From: Pseudomonas triticicola
GTDB taxonomy: Bacteria > Pseudomonadota > Gammaproteobacteria > Pseudomonadales > Pseudomonadaceae
Length of the DNA stretch: 64,000 nucleotides
Direction: 5' to 3'
Assembly: GCF_019145375.1 (NCBI RefSeq)
Contig: NZ_JAHSTX010000002.1
Span: 748,001 to 812,000, forward strand
Shown here in pieces: positions 16,943 through 24,571 of the stretch (position 1 is the stretch's first letter; every line of letters begins with the position of its first letter). The notes under the pieces are model-generated. The model was given only the letters and a program-made list of their open reading frames with translations, ran no database searches and was not told where the DNA came from. The translations under genes were made by a program, and so were the position numbers.

Positions 16943-17728
16943 TCACTCTTCCTCGGTGCCTTCCGCGCGCCAGTAGCCGACCGCCTTGATGAACTGTTCA
17001 TCGAGCCCATGCTCATCGATCAGCACCCGGCGAATCTGCCGCGAGACCTTGGTTTCGGTCGCCACCCAGGCATACAGATTGCCCTTGGGCACTTGCAGTT
17101 GCTTGACGGTAGTCAGCAGATTGTCCTTGCCACCTTCACGCAGCACCCAGATCACATTGAACTGCGCCGGGCTTTCCAGCACTTGCTGCTCGGCACCGTT
17201 TTCCACCTCGATCACCACCAGCGCCCGGCGATTTGCCGCCAGACCTTCGAGGCGGCGGGCGATGGCGGGGAGGGCGGTTTCGTCGCCGATCAGCAGGTAG
17301 CTGTCGAAGATGTCCGGCACGATCATCGAACCGCGTGGCCCGCCAATGTGCAGGAACTGCCCCGGTTGCGCCTGCTCGGCCCAAGTCGAGGCAGGGCCGT
17401 CGCCGTGCAGGACGAAATCGATGTCCAGCTCCATTTTTTCCAGGTCGTAACGACGCGGCGTGTAGTCGCGCATCTCCGGCATCGGCCCATTGTCCTTGCC
17501 GGCGCCCAGTTGCATCGTCTCCAGCGCCGCCGCTTGTTCGGCGTTCTGCGGGAACAGCAGTTTGACGTGATCGTCCGTCCCCAGGCTGATGAACCCGGCC
17601 AGTTCCGGCCCGCCGAGGGTGATGCGGCGCATGCGGGGGGTCAGGTCGGTGACGCGCAGCACTTCAAGTTTGCGCCGTTTGATTTCGTGCATCACGCGGT
17701 GAATGGTTTGAGTATCGACTGCAGTCAT
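16943..17728 (-). CDS. Siderophore-interacting protein / ferric-chelate reductase
   Basis: A 261-residue flavoprotein of the SIP/ViuB family: residues 20-120 form the FAD barrel with 'RDYTPRRYD' as the flavin site, and the C-terminal half the NAD(P)H domain ('LLIGDETALPAIARRLE', 'VATETKVSRQIRRVL'). Members release iron from ferric siderophores in the cytoplasm. The product ends in an acidic tail EGTEEE. Its ATG overlaps the stop of the PadR regulator gene by four bases; this gene pairing matches E. coli nfeR-nfeF (yqjI-yqjH), so it is the likely regulatory target. Confidence 0.88.
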   Translation of the reverse strand: MTAVDTQTIHRVMHEIKRRKLEVLRVTDLTPRMRRITLGGPELAGFISLGTDDHVKLLFPQNAEQAAALETMQLGAGKDNGPMPEMRDYTPRRYDLEKMELDIDFVLHGDGPASTWAEQAQPGQFLHIGGPRGSMIVPDIFDSYLLIGDETALPAIARRLEGLAANRRALVVIEVENGAEQQVLESPAQFNVIWVLREGGKDNLLTTVKQLQVPKGNLYAWVATETKVSRQIRRVLIDEHGLDEQFIKAVGYWRAEGTEEE

Positions 17729-18300
17729 TCGGCTTTCTCCGGGGCAGGTTGAACGGCAGGGCCGTCGACGATGGCTTTGGCGGTGTCATTGAGCAGGTCG
17801 CGTACGCGCAGGATTTCCTCGGCGCTCCAGCGGCCGTGGTGCAGTTGCAGGGCATGACGCAGGTTGTGCACCGCTTCGTGGATTTCCGCCGGACGATCAT
17901 GACCGCGCAGCGAGCGCTTGCTGACGTCGATGCGCATGCGTACGCCGTCGAGCGCCACCGCTTGTTCACTTAAAGACAAACGACCGGCGTCGGTGACGCT
18001 GTAACGCTTTTTGCCCGCCTCGGCATCACCGGCGATCAGATCGCTCTCTTCCAGAAAGGTCAGGGTCGGGTAGATCACCCCGGGGCTGGGGCTGTAGGCG
18101 CCGTCGAACATGCCTTCGATCTGCCGGATCAAGTCGTAACCGTGGCAGGGCTGCTCGGCGATCAGCGCCAGCAACAGTAATTTCAAGTCGCCGGGGGCAA
18201 AGACTCGCGGGCCGCGGCCGCCTCGTTCGCGACCGGGGCGTTTCTCGAAGCCGTCGCGGCCATCGCCGTGCTCGCGGTGGGGGGAATGATGGTCTCTCAT
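17725..18300 (-). CDS. PadR-family repressor, NfeR/YqjI-like
   Basis: A 191-residue regulator. Residues 30-115 form the PadR winged helix ('GDLKLLLLALIAEQPCHGYDLIRQIE', 'SPGVIYPTLTFLEESDLI', 'KKRYSVTDAG'), followed by a dimerisation helix. The N-terminal tail is rich in His, Asp and Arg (MRDHHSPHREHGDGRD), similar in kind to the metal-binding tail of E. coli NfeR, which senses nickel/iron. It is translationally coupled to the reductase gene and is preceded by an 18-bp palindrome, so it probably autorepresses the operon. Confidence 0.85.
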   Translation of the reverse strand: MRDHHSPHREHGDGRDGFEKRPGRERGGRGPRVFAPGDLKLLLLALIAEQPCHGYDLIRQIEGMFDGAYSPSPGVIYPTLTFLEESDLIAGDAEAGKKRYSVTDAGRLSLSEQAVALDGVRMRIDVSKRSLRGHDRPAEIHEAVHNLRHALQLHHGRWSAEEILRVRDLLNDTAKAIVDGPAVQPAPEKAE

Positions 18301-18331
18301 TTCGTTTCTCTCTCGTCGTATTTAGATACAA

Positions 18332-18349
18332 CTTAAGATATATCTTAAG
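18332..18349. promoter_or_regulatory. Palindromic operator upstream of the PadR-reductase operon
   Basis: CTTAAGATATATCTTAAG is a perfect 18-bp palindrome 31 bases before the PadR start. Beside it, TTAGATACAA repeats part of the half-site. The position between promoter and start, and the symmetric form, fit a dimeric PadR repressor binding its own promoter. Confidence 0.7.
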
Positions 18350-18795
18350 CGCTGCGCAAGACGTTTTTGGCCTTGCCCTGAGCCGGACGGACGAGCGGTC
18401 GAGGCGAAAAAAGCTGGAAAAAGTTTTTTGAGCAATAAATCAAAGCGGTGACCGTAAAGTTAAAGTTATCGCTCTAGTTGCACTTGAGTATATATTCTAA
18501 TTTCTCGCAAGTTGCCGAGTTAAAGCGGCCTAGTTGCTGTATGGTTTTTTGCCTGTAACTGTGTGTAGGGCGCAACTTACAGTGAATGTTGCAAGTATCT
18601 GTTTTTTGTTCTTTTTTCCGGCGGGGTGTGGGGTTGTTTAACTACGAGTTTGTCGGAAGTTGCCTGCTTACAATCCAGAGGCAACAGTCGATGATGCCCG
18701 CCATTGAAAGTTCAAGTTGCTCTGGCGGTCGATGAGCAAAGGATTTTTGAACTTTCAATGACACCCCCTTATATAAAGCAAACAGGTACTGAACG
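18350..18795. other. AT-rich intergenic region between PadR and the fimbrial operon
   Basis: No gene is supported in these 446 bases. The centre (18415-18610) is rich in A and T, with runs such as GAGTATATATTCTAATTTC, typical of H-NS/MvaT-bound regulatory DNA ahead of fimbrial operons. A 14-bp inverted repeat lies at 18702-18760 and a TATATA sequence at 18770, 17 bases after TTGAAC. Confidence 0.6.
18702..18760. promoter_or_regulatory. 14-bp inverted repeat upstream of the fimbrial operon
   Basis: CATTGAAAGTTCAA (18702-18715) and TTGAACTTTCAATG (18747-18760) are perfect inverse copies with 31 bases between them, just ahead of a possible -10 (TATATA at 18770) and 36 bases from the first start codon. 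Each arm is itself nearly symmetric. It could be a regulator dyad or a leader hairpin; a DNA inversion switch is less likely given the short interval. Confidence 0.6.
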
Positions 18796-19284
18796 ATGTT
18801 CAAGAAAATCGCAATCGCTGCTCCACTGGCTCTTCTGGCACTGTCCTCCACGGCCTTCGCTGCGGGCGAAGCGTCGCACTCCATCAGCCTGATCGCTCAT
18901 GTGCCAACCAACGGTTTCTATGTGGTGCCGACTGATCCGGATCTGGTCAACAAGGACCAGGACATGAGCTATCAGCCGACCACCGGCAAGATGGCCGACG
19001 TCAACGGTTTCTTCGATGTGCGCAATAACAACGGTTCGGTTCATGCCAGCCTGGAAAGCCTGCCGAAACTGGTTGCCGGCAATACCTCAATCGACCTGCA
19101 GGTCATGCTCAACAACAAGGAACTGACCCTGACCCCGCAAATGGTCGTCGGTGAATCCGAGTCGGACGTGAACTACCGCGCCCCGCTGAAAATCTCCGCC
19201 AAAGGCAGCAACTTCCAGCCGGGCGACTACACCGGTTCCGTGGCGATGATCTTCGACGCCGTGCCACCGGTTGGCGGCAACTGA
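18796..19284 (+). CDS. CS1-type fimbrial major subunit
   Basis: A 162-residue pilin with a Sec signal (cleavage after AFA, mature AGEASHS). The mature protein has the alternating beta pattern of CS1/CFA-I pilins: an N-terminal donor-strand-like segment 'HSISLIAHVPTNGFYVVP', and the closing 'FQPGDYTGSVAMIFDAVPP', which matches the family ending G-(N/D)-Y-(S/T)-G-x-V. It has no cysteines, as expected for this pilus class. AGG lies about ten bases before the ATG. First of five co-directional genes; a hairpin follows it and may make it the most abundant product. Confidence 0.85.
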   Translation: MFKKIAIAAPLALLALSSTAFAAGEASHSISLIAHVPTNGFYVVPTDPDLVNKDQDMSYQPTTGKMADVNGFFDVRNNNGSVHASLESLPKLVAGNTSIDLQVMLNNKELTLTPQMVVGESESDVNYRAPLKISAKGSNFQPGDYTGSVAMIFDAVPPVGGN

Positions 19285-19336
19285 TCGACTGATCAGATTC
19301 AAAAAACGCTCGCTTTTCACGCGTGGCGTCAACCGA

Positions 19337-19362
19337 CGGGGCAAGCAGTGATGTTTGCCCCG
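19337..19362 (+). other. Stem-loop between pilin and usher genes
   Basis: CGGGGCAA / TTGCCCCG, an 8-bp perfect stem with a 10-base loop, within the 115-base gap after the pilin stop. No T run follows, so it is probably a message stabiliser or partial attenuator that raises pilin over usher expression, a common layout in pilus operons. Confidence 0.6.
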
Positions 19363-19399
19363 ACGGACTTTCATTGTCAGTCAATCAGAGTACGAGTTC

Positions 19400-21922
19400 A
19401 TGTTCCCGATGACCCCCATCGCGGCTGCGCTTGCGCTGTTGTTTTGTGCCAGCGCAGCCGTCGCATCCAACACCGCCGGTACGACGCCACGCAGTCTGTT
19501 GGCGCAGGCCAAAGGCCTGCCGGCGGATTTCGAGGAGCATTTCTTTGATGTGCCTCTGGCGGTGCGGGTCGAAGTCGACCAACAGCCGCTGGGTGAGGCC
19601 ATGGTGGTGTTGTCCCGTGATGATCGCATCACCCTTCTCGAATTCACCGACACCAGCGAAAACCGCTTCGGCCCTGCCGAACGGGAAAAATGGGCAAGCT
19701 ACCTCAAACCCGGCGTGCCATTGGGTGGGTGCAGCGGCTCCTGCCCGGACCAGTTTCTCGCGGTGCACTACAACCTGGAAAGTTCCCTGGTTTCGATCGT
19801 TACCGAAAATGCCGAACGCGACCTCGAAGCCAAGCGTTATTACGAGCAACCGAGCGGCGGCAGCAGCGGCCTGATGGTGCGCAATCAGCTCAACCTCAAC
19901 GGTGGCCAGGATCAGGACCTCGGCGGACGCTTCGGCCTGGAAGCCAGTTCAAGCCTGGGTAACTGGAGCCAGACGCTGAATCTGCAACTGGCCCGGCTCG
20001 GCGGCCCCGACGACAAGCTCTACCACGCCGTGCACGAGCTGCACACCCAGCGCGAACTGCAAGGCAGTTTCTTGCGCCTGGGCTATTTCACCCCCACATC
20101 CGAAGGGCTGACGCGCCAGCCGCGCACGTTTGGCACCAGCCCTGATACGGCGGTCGGCATCATGTACGGCAGCTCCGACAGCCTCGCGATCAACAGCCCG
20201 ATGCCCAGCGTTTACCCGATCTACGTGACCGCCAACCGGCAGGGTTCGGTGGAGATCTGGCGCGACGGGCTGTTGATCAATACCCAATCGGTACCGGCCG
20301 GTTTGCAGACCCTCGACACCCGGCCGCTGCCCGGCGGCATTTATGAAGTGGAAGTGCGCCTGATCGAAGACGGTCAGATCACCTCCACTACCCAGGAGTT
20401 GGTGTACAAGCCCAGCAACTGGCGCAACCTGGACGAACGCTGGCGCTACAACGTGTTTGCCGGTGAAGAAAGCAAACTGCTGAGCAACTGGGACACGCAA
20501 TCGAGCGGCAGTCCCACCGCCGGTGCGGCGGTGAACTATCTGCTGCACCCTCGGGTGATTGTCGGCGCGTCGGCGCGGCAGATCCGCGAAAAACTGCAGT
20601 ACGGCACCTCCATCGACTGGACCCTGGCCAACCACGTCAGCCTGTATGCCAATGTCTACAAGACTGAGGATTACGGCACCGGTCTGGACCTGCAAAGTCT
20701 TTACAACTATGGCGCGGGCAGTCTGGTGATCAGCCACAACCGCAGCTGGCTCGATACCACCAATACCTACGACACGCTGCCGGATGGCACGCGCGTTCGT
20801 CCACGTAACGTGTTCGTCGGCCAGACCAGCAATTCGTCGCTGGCGCTCAACCATCGAGTGAGCAGCAAGAGCTCGGTCAATGCCCGGGTATCGCATAGCG
20901 AAGGTAACGTCGAAGGCGTGGGCCTCGATCTGGGCTGGACACAGCGCACCGTATTGCTGGGCAGTGATGCCAGTTGGCGCCTGTCGGTCTTTGATCGCCC
21001 GGGCAGTTTCAGCAGTGGCGATGCGCGCAATCGCGGCGTCGATCTGAGCATCAACCTGGCGTTGGGCGCTCCCGGTCAGCAGCTCACCGGCAGCATCGGT
21101 TCACGCACGGCCCGCGACGGCAAACGCGACAACAATGCCTCGCTCGGCTGGCGCAAGGATTTCAAGGATCACGTGCTGCAAAGCGTTTCGGTCACGGCGC
21201 TTACCGACACTTACGGCCTGGGCATGTCGAGCCTGACCAATTTCCGCACCGACGCGGTAAACGGCGACGCCTTCGTCCAGCGCTCTTCCTACAACGGCAA
21301 CTTCACAGGCGGGCTCAACCTCGACAGCACGCTGGTGGTCGGCGGCGAAAAGATGCTCCTGACCAGCCAGAGCGACGTGCGCGGTGCCGGAATGATCGTC
21401 GATGTCGAGTCGGATATCGACGACATCGTCCTGCGGGCAGACGATTACAGCGGCGGCGGTGCCGCGCTGAAACCGGGGCGCAATTTCATTCCGATCACCG
21501 CCTATCAGAACAGCTCGGTGAGCTTCGACTTCGAAGGCAACACCGTACCGGCCGCCACCATCGAGCCGGCGCGCACCCGCTATCACTTGAACAAGGGCGG
21601 CATCGAGTATCGCAAGGTTCGCGTGATGAAAACCCTAACCGTGCTGGGTCGACTGGTCGATGCAAGCGGGCGGCCGCTCAAGGGGCACCACGTGATCAAC
21701 CACGCCAGCCGTGGTGTGACCGAAGTCGACGGTTTCTTCTCGATGGAAATGAACGCCGGCTCACCCACCCTGGAAGTACGTCAGGGCAATCAGTTGCTGT
21801 GTCAGTTCCGCTTGAACGAGGCCGACCACCGCAGCGAAAACGACGTGTTGATGATCGGTGATCTGCGTTGCACGCCGGACACTCTCGCCGACGTCACTAC
21901 CACCGAAATGAAGGCAGGCTGA
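19400..21922 (+). CDS. CS1-type fimbrial outer membrane usher
   Basis: An 840-residue usher of the CooC/CfaC/TcfC group, which threads pilin subunits through the outer membrane. The start at 19400 gives a Sec signal (MFPMTPIAAALALLFCASAA); the longer frame from 19355 lacks one. After a short N-terminal domain ('LGGCSGSCPDQF' has a cysteine pair), the protein has the beta-barrel repeats and a 'VYPIYVTANRQGSVEIWRDG' plug-like region, and a C-terminal 'GRLVDASGRPLKGHHVINHASRGVTEVDGFF' domain with cysteines near the end. Ends four bases before the tip subunit gene. Confidence 0.88.
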   Translation: MFPMTPIAAALALLFCASAAVASNTAGTTPRSLLAQAKGLPADFEEHFFDVPLAVRVEVDQQPLGEAMVVLSRDDRITLLEFTDTSENRFGPAEREKWASYLKPGVPLGGCSGSCPDQFLAVHYNLESSLVSIVTENAERDLEAKRYYEQPSGGSSGLMVRNQLNLNGGQDQDLGGRFGLEASSSLGNWSQTLNLQLARLGGPDDKLYHAVHELHTQRELQGSFLRLGYFTPTSEGLTRQPRTFGTSPDTAVGIMYGSSDSLAINSPMPSVYPIYVTANRQGSVEIWRDGLLINTQSVPAGLQTLDTRPLPGGIYEVEVRLIEDGQITSTTQELVYKPSNWRNLDERWRYNVFAGEESKLLSNWDTQSSGSPTAGAAVNYLLHPRVIVGASARQIREKLQYGTSIDWTLANHVSLYANVYKTEDYGTGLDLQSLYNYGAGSLVISHNRSWLDTTNTYDTLPDGTRVRPRNVFVGQTSNSSLALNHRVSSKSSVNARVSHSEGNVEGVGLDLGWTQRTVLLGSDASWRLSVFDRPGSFSSGDARNRGVDLSINLALGAPGQQLTGSIGSRTARDGKRDNNASLGWRKDFKDHVLQSVSVTALTDTYGLGMSSLTNFRTDAVNGDAFVQRSSYNGNFTGGLNLDSTLVVGGEKMLLTSQSDVRGAGMIVDVESDIDDIVLRADDYSGGGAALKPGRNFIPITAYQNSSVSFDFEGNTVPAATIEPARTRYHLNKGGIEYRKVRVMKTLTVLGRLVDASGRPLKGHHVINHASRGVTEVDGFFSMEMNAGSPTLEVRQGNQLLCQFRLNEADHRSENDVLMIGDLRCTPDTLADVTTTEMKAG

Positions 21923-21926
21923 GCAT

Positions 21927-23144
21927 ATGAAAATCTTCCAGGCAAGCTGCGCGCTGGCGCTGGCTTTGGCCATGTCTACCGCCCATGGGTTCACTCAGGA
22001 AATCCGTGCGACGTTTCAGCCTGACCCGACGCAGCCAGGCAAGAATCTGTTCGTCAACAAAACCCCCAACAGCGGCTACTGCGCAAGCTACCCGGCGCAA
22101 TGCGCCGACCACAACATGTTCAGCATCGAGATGCCTGTACGGTTCGATTCCACACGCTTCATCTCACGCGGTGAATCGATGCTGGTGAAAGCCCCGGCCA
22201 ACTGGCGGCAATTGACAGTAACCAATGCGCAAACGCAGGAAACCGAAACCGTCGAAGTGCGCATCATCGGTATCGGCTCCACTTACGTCCTGGACGATTC
22301 CGCGACCAACATCACCGGCGCGTCAACCCCGGCTGAAGCGCATGACAAATTATGGGACTCCAGCGGTTGGGTTTATGTGCCGGAACCCTGCCGTTACAGC
22401 GGTGTGGCGTCCTACGGTACGCACAGTTATCGCTTCTTCTGGAAGACCCCGGTGCAAACTGGTTGCTCCAAAAATGTCGCTTACCGTCTCTCGTCAATAG
22501 CTTTCGACAAGATGGATTTTACTTATGAACTGAGAACCCCCAATCCGCTGGGCATGTCTACCGGACAATATACCGGTTCCCTTACTTACACCTTGGGACC
22601 CGCCCGCGATTTTGTTATGGGCGGCCTCTATCATCAGCCGGACGACCCCACGTTGACCCTGGATTTCGTCCTCGACGTGCAACACACCCTCAAGGTCGAT
22701 CTGCCTCCCGGCGGCACTCGGGTTACGCTCCAGCCGGTGGGCGGCTGGGAGCCGTGGATCAACAGCGGACGCAAACCCACGCGGATATTTGCCGACCAGG
22801 TCTTCTACATTTCGGCCTCTTCGCGTTTCAAGGTCATGTTGTTGTGCAGTTCCCAGGGCGGAAATATCTGCAACCTGGGTAGCCCTTCGGGCGATAGCTC
22901 TCAGGTTCAAGTCAGGATGAGTCTGCCGCCAGGCATCATTGGCCCCGGCGGCGGTCCGGTGAACCGGATCTCCCTGGATTTCAACCGCTGGTCAGCGCCT
23001 TTTCAGCCTGGAGTGTATGTGGAGAACAAGCCTGGGTATCTGCATTTCGACATGGACCCGAGAGACATCGACTTTTTGCTCAGGCCGGGCAAGAACGACC
23101 GTCTGCGCGGTAACGTCACCATCATCTGGGATTCGGAAGTATGA
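21927..23144 (+). CDS. CfaE/CblD-like pilus tip adhesin
   Basis: A 405-residue exported protein (signal MKIFQASCALALALAMSTAHG). The size and position after the usher match CooD/CblD/CfaE, the minor tip subunit with an N-terminal adhesin domain and a C-terminal pilin domain. Cysteines come in near pairs (CASYPAQC; EPCRYS and TGCSKN; LLCSSQGGNIC), as in CfaE. The last segment 'LRGNVTIIWDSEV' resembles the terminal strand of the pilin domain. It overlaps none of its neighbours; the chaperone starts 45 bases later. Confidence 0.78.
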   Translation: MKIFQASCALALALAMSTAHGFTQEIRATFQPDPTQPGKNLFVNKTPNSGYCASYPAQCADHNMFSIEMPVRFDSTRFISRGESMLVKAPANWRQLTVTNAQTQETETVEVRIIGIGSTYVLDDSATNITGASTPAEAHDKLWDSSGWVYVPEPCRYSGVASYGTHSYRFFWKTPVQTGCSKNVAYRLSSIAFDKMDFTYELRTPNPLGMSTGQYTGSLTYTLGPARDFVMGGLYHQPDDPTLTLDFVLDVQHTLKVDLPPGGTRVTLQPVGGWEPWINSGRKPTRIFADQVFYISASSRFKVMLLCSSQGGNICNLGSPSGDSSQVQVRMSLPPGIIGPGGGPVNRISLDFNRWSAPFQPGVYVENKPGYLHFDMDPRDIDFLLRPGKNDRLRGNVTIIWDSEV

Positions 23145-23188
23145 GCGTCCCGGGCCGGTTTCACTCAACGTTCTTGGAGTTCAACACG

Positions 23189-23932
23189 ATGAACCGTGGT
23201 CTTTTGCTGGGCCTGCTCAGCGTTTTTTGCCTGCCGGCGCAGGCCGGGCCGCAGATTAATGTCGGCACCGTTTACGACTATCTGGAAGCCGACAAGAGCA
23301 CCTATCTCAAGCGGGTCTTCAATAGCGGTGACGCCACCGCATTCGTCAAGATCAATGTGCTCGAAATCGTTTACGACGACGCCGGCACGCCCAAGGAAAT
23401 TGCTGTCGAGAATGCCGCCGATGGCGCCTCGCGCAACGGTCTGATGGCCAGCCCGGCGCGGCTGATCGTCCCGGCTCAAGGCATGCAGGGCACACGCTTG
23501 CTGTACATGGGAGAACGGGACCGGGAGCGTTATTTCCGCGTGCGCTTCGTCCCCGTGGTGCCGGAAAAGGAAGACGATTTTGTGGTCACCGGTGAAGAGC
23601 GTGAGGATTACAAGAAGTCATTGTCGGCCGGGGTCAACGTCATGACCGGGTTTGGCACCATCTTCTTCGTCCGCCCCAAGGACGCGCGTTACGCCACGGC
23701 AATCAACGAAAGCGAGAGTCGCTACGAACTGCGCAACAACGGCAATACCGTGGTGATTGTCGACGAGTTCAAGAGTTGTTCGCTGAGCAAGGAAAGCGAT
23801 TGCGGGGCGACCACCAAACACCATGTTCTGGCAGGTAAATCCTTTGCCTTCGACAAGGAAAAAGGCCGTGAGTACCGCTTCTTTCTGATCGAAGGCAGCG
23901 ACAAGAAAACCATGAAAGTCGCCAGCCGCTAG
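23189..23932 (+). CDS. CS1-type periplasmic pilus chaperone
   Basis: A 247-residue exported chaperone (signal MNRGLLLGLLSVFCLPAQA). The start at 23189 is chosen because GGAG lies ten bases upstream and it opens the signal peptide; the frame begins at 23141 within the tip gene. The N-terminal half is Ig-like ('YLKRVFNSGDATAFVKINVLEI', 'LMASPARLIVPAQGMQGTRLLY', 'YFRVRFVPV'), the last being the usual chaperone strand and Arg region. A C-terminal cysteine pair (CSLSKESDC) is present. It should hold subunits by donor strand complementation. Confidence 0.83.
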   Translation: MNRGLLLGLLSVFCLPAQAGPQINVGTVYDYLEADKSTYLKRVFNSGDATAFVKINVLEIVYDDAGTPKEIAVENAADGASRNGLMASPARLIVPAQGMQGTRLLYMGERDRERYFRVRFVPVVPEKEDDFVVTGEEREDYKKSLSAGVNVMTGFGTIFFVRPKDARYATAINESESRYELRNNGNTVVIVDEFKSCSLSKESDCGATTKHHVLAGKSFAFDKEKGREYRFFLIEGSDKKTMKVASR

Positions 23933-23965
23933 GCCGGTTTTCCATTGACGCATCAGGTAGCCAAC

Positions 23966-24481
23966 ATGATCAAGCAATGTACCGCCGCCCTACTGGCGGG
24001 CGCCACCGCGTTGACCGCAGCTGTGACGTGGGCCGCCCGGGAGGAGCACACCTTCGAAGTGTCGCTCAACATTCCCAGTCGGCCGTTCTACGTCATCCCG
24101 GTGGAACCGGACTGGATTCACCGTCCGCAGCTACTGGCCTGGCACCACGCCACGGACAGCCTGGGCAAGCTGGAAAAATATTTCGATATGCGGCATGACA
24201 GCAGCGCCATCGAGGCGCGTCTCGCCACCGACCCGTTGATTGACACTGGCCGCCCGGGTGAGTTGATCGAATTGCGGGTGACGTTCAATGACGTCACGCT
24301 GAGTTCGCACATCACCCCGCAGCAAGTGCTTTCGAAAGAAGAGGCCGCTGTCGGTAAACGTGTGCTGCTGAAAATCGAACCGATCAAACCGCCGGGTGGC
24401 TACCGCCCCGGGGAGTACAGCGGCAACGTAGTGCTTTTTTTTAACGCCAGCGCGCCAAACGGCAATGACGCGGATGCCTGA
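23966..24481 (+). CDS. Second CS1-type fimbrial subunit
   Basis: A 171-residue exported protein (signal MIKQCTAALLAGATALTAAVTWA). It parallels the major pilin: 'RPFYVIPVEPDW' against 'NGFYVVPTDPDL', and 'YRPGEYSGNVVLFFNAS' against 'FQPGDYTGSVAMIFDAV'. It is more basic and lacks the Asn-rich middle. It lies last in the operon, after the chaperone, 33 bases downstream. It may be a minor or terminating subunit or an alternative shaft protein. CS1 operons usually carry four genes, so this fifth is an addition. Confidence 0.78.
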   Translation: MIKQCTAALLAGATALTAAVTWAAREEHTFEVSLNIPSRPFYVIPVEPDWIHRPQLLAWHHATDSLGKLEKYFDMRHDSSAIEARLATDPLIDTGRPGELIELRVTFNDVTLSSHITPQQVLSKEEAAVGKRVLLKIEPIKPPGGYRPGEYSGNVVLFFNASAPNGNDADA

Positions 24482-24571
24482 ATGTCGTGCGAGGGGGTAT
24501 CGCAAGCGACGAACGTCCCTCGGGGCACATTCGGCCAGCCTGAAGCGCTCGCCGAATGCTGCGGGATCGTT

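Noticed and set aside
18702..18760. Invertible phase-variation switch for fimbriae
   Set aside because: Only 31 bases between arms, no recombinase gene nearby; kept as a dyad or hairpin.
24482..24571. Terminator at the end of the fimbrial operon
   Set aside because: ATTCGGC/GCCGAAT can pair but there is no T run and the loop is long; not strong enough to call.
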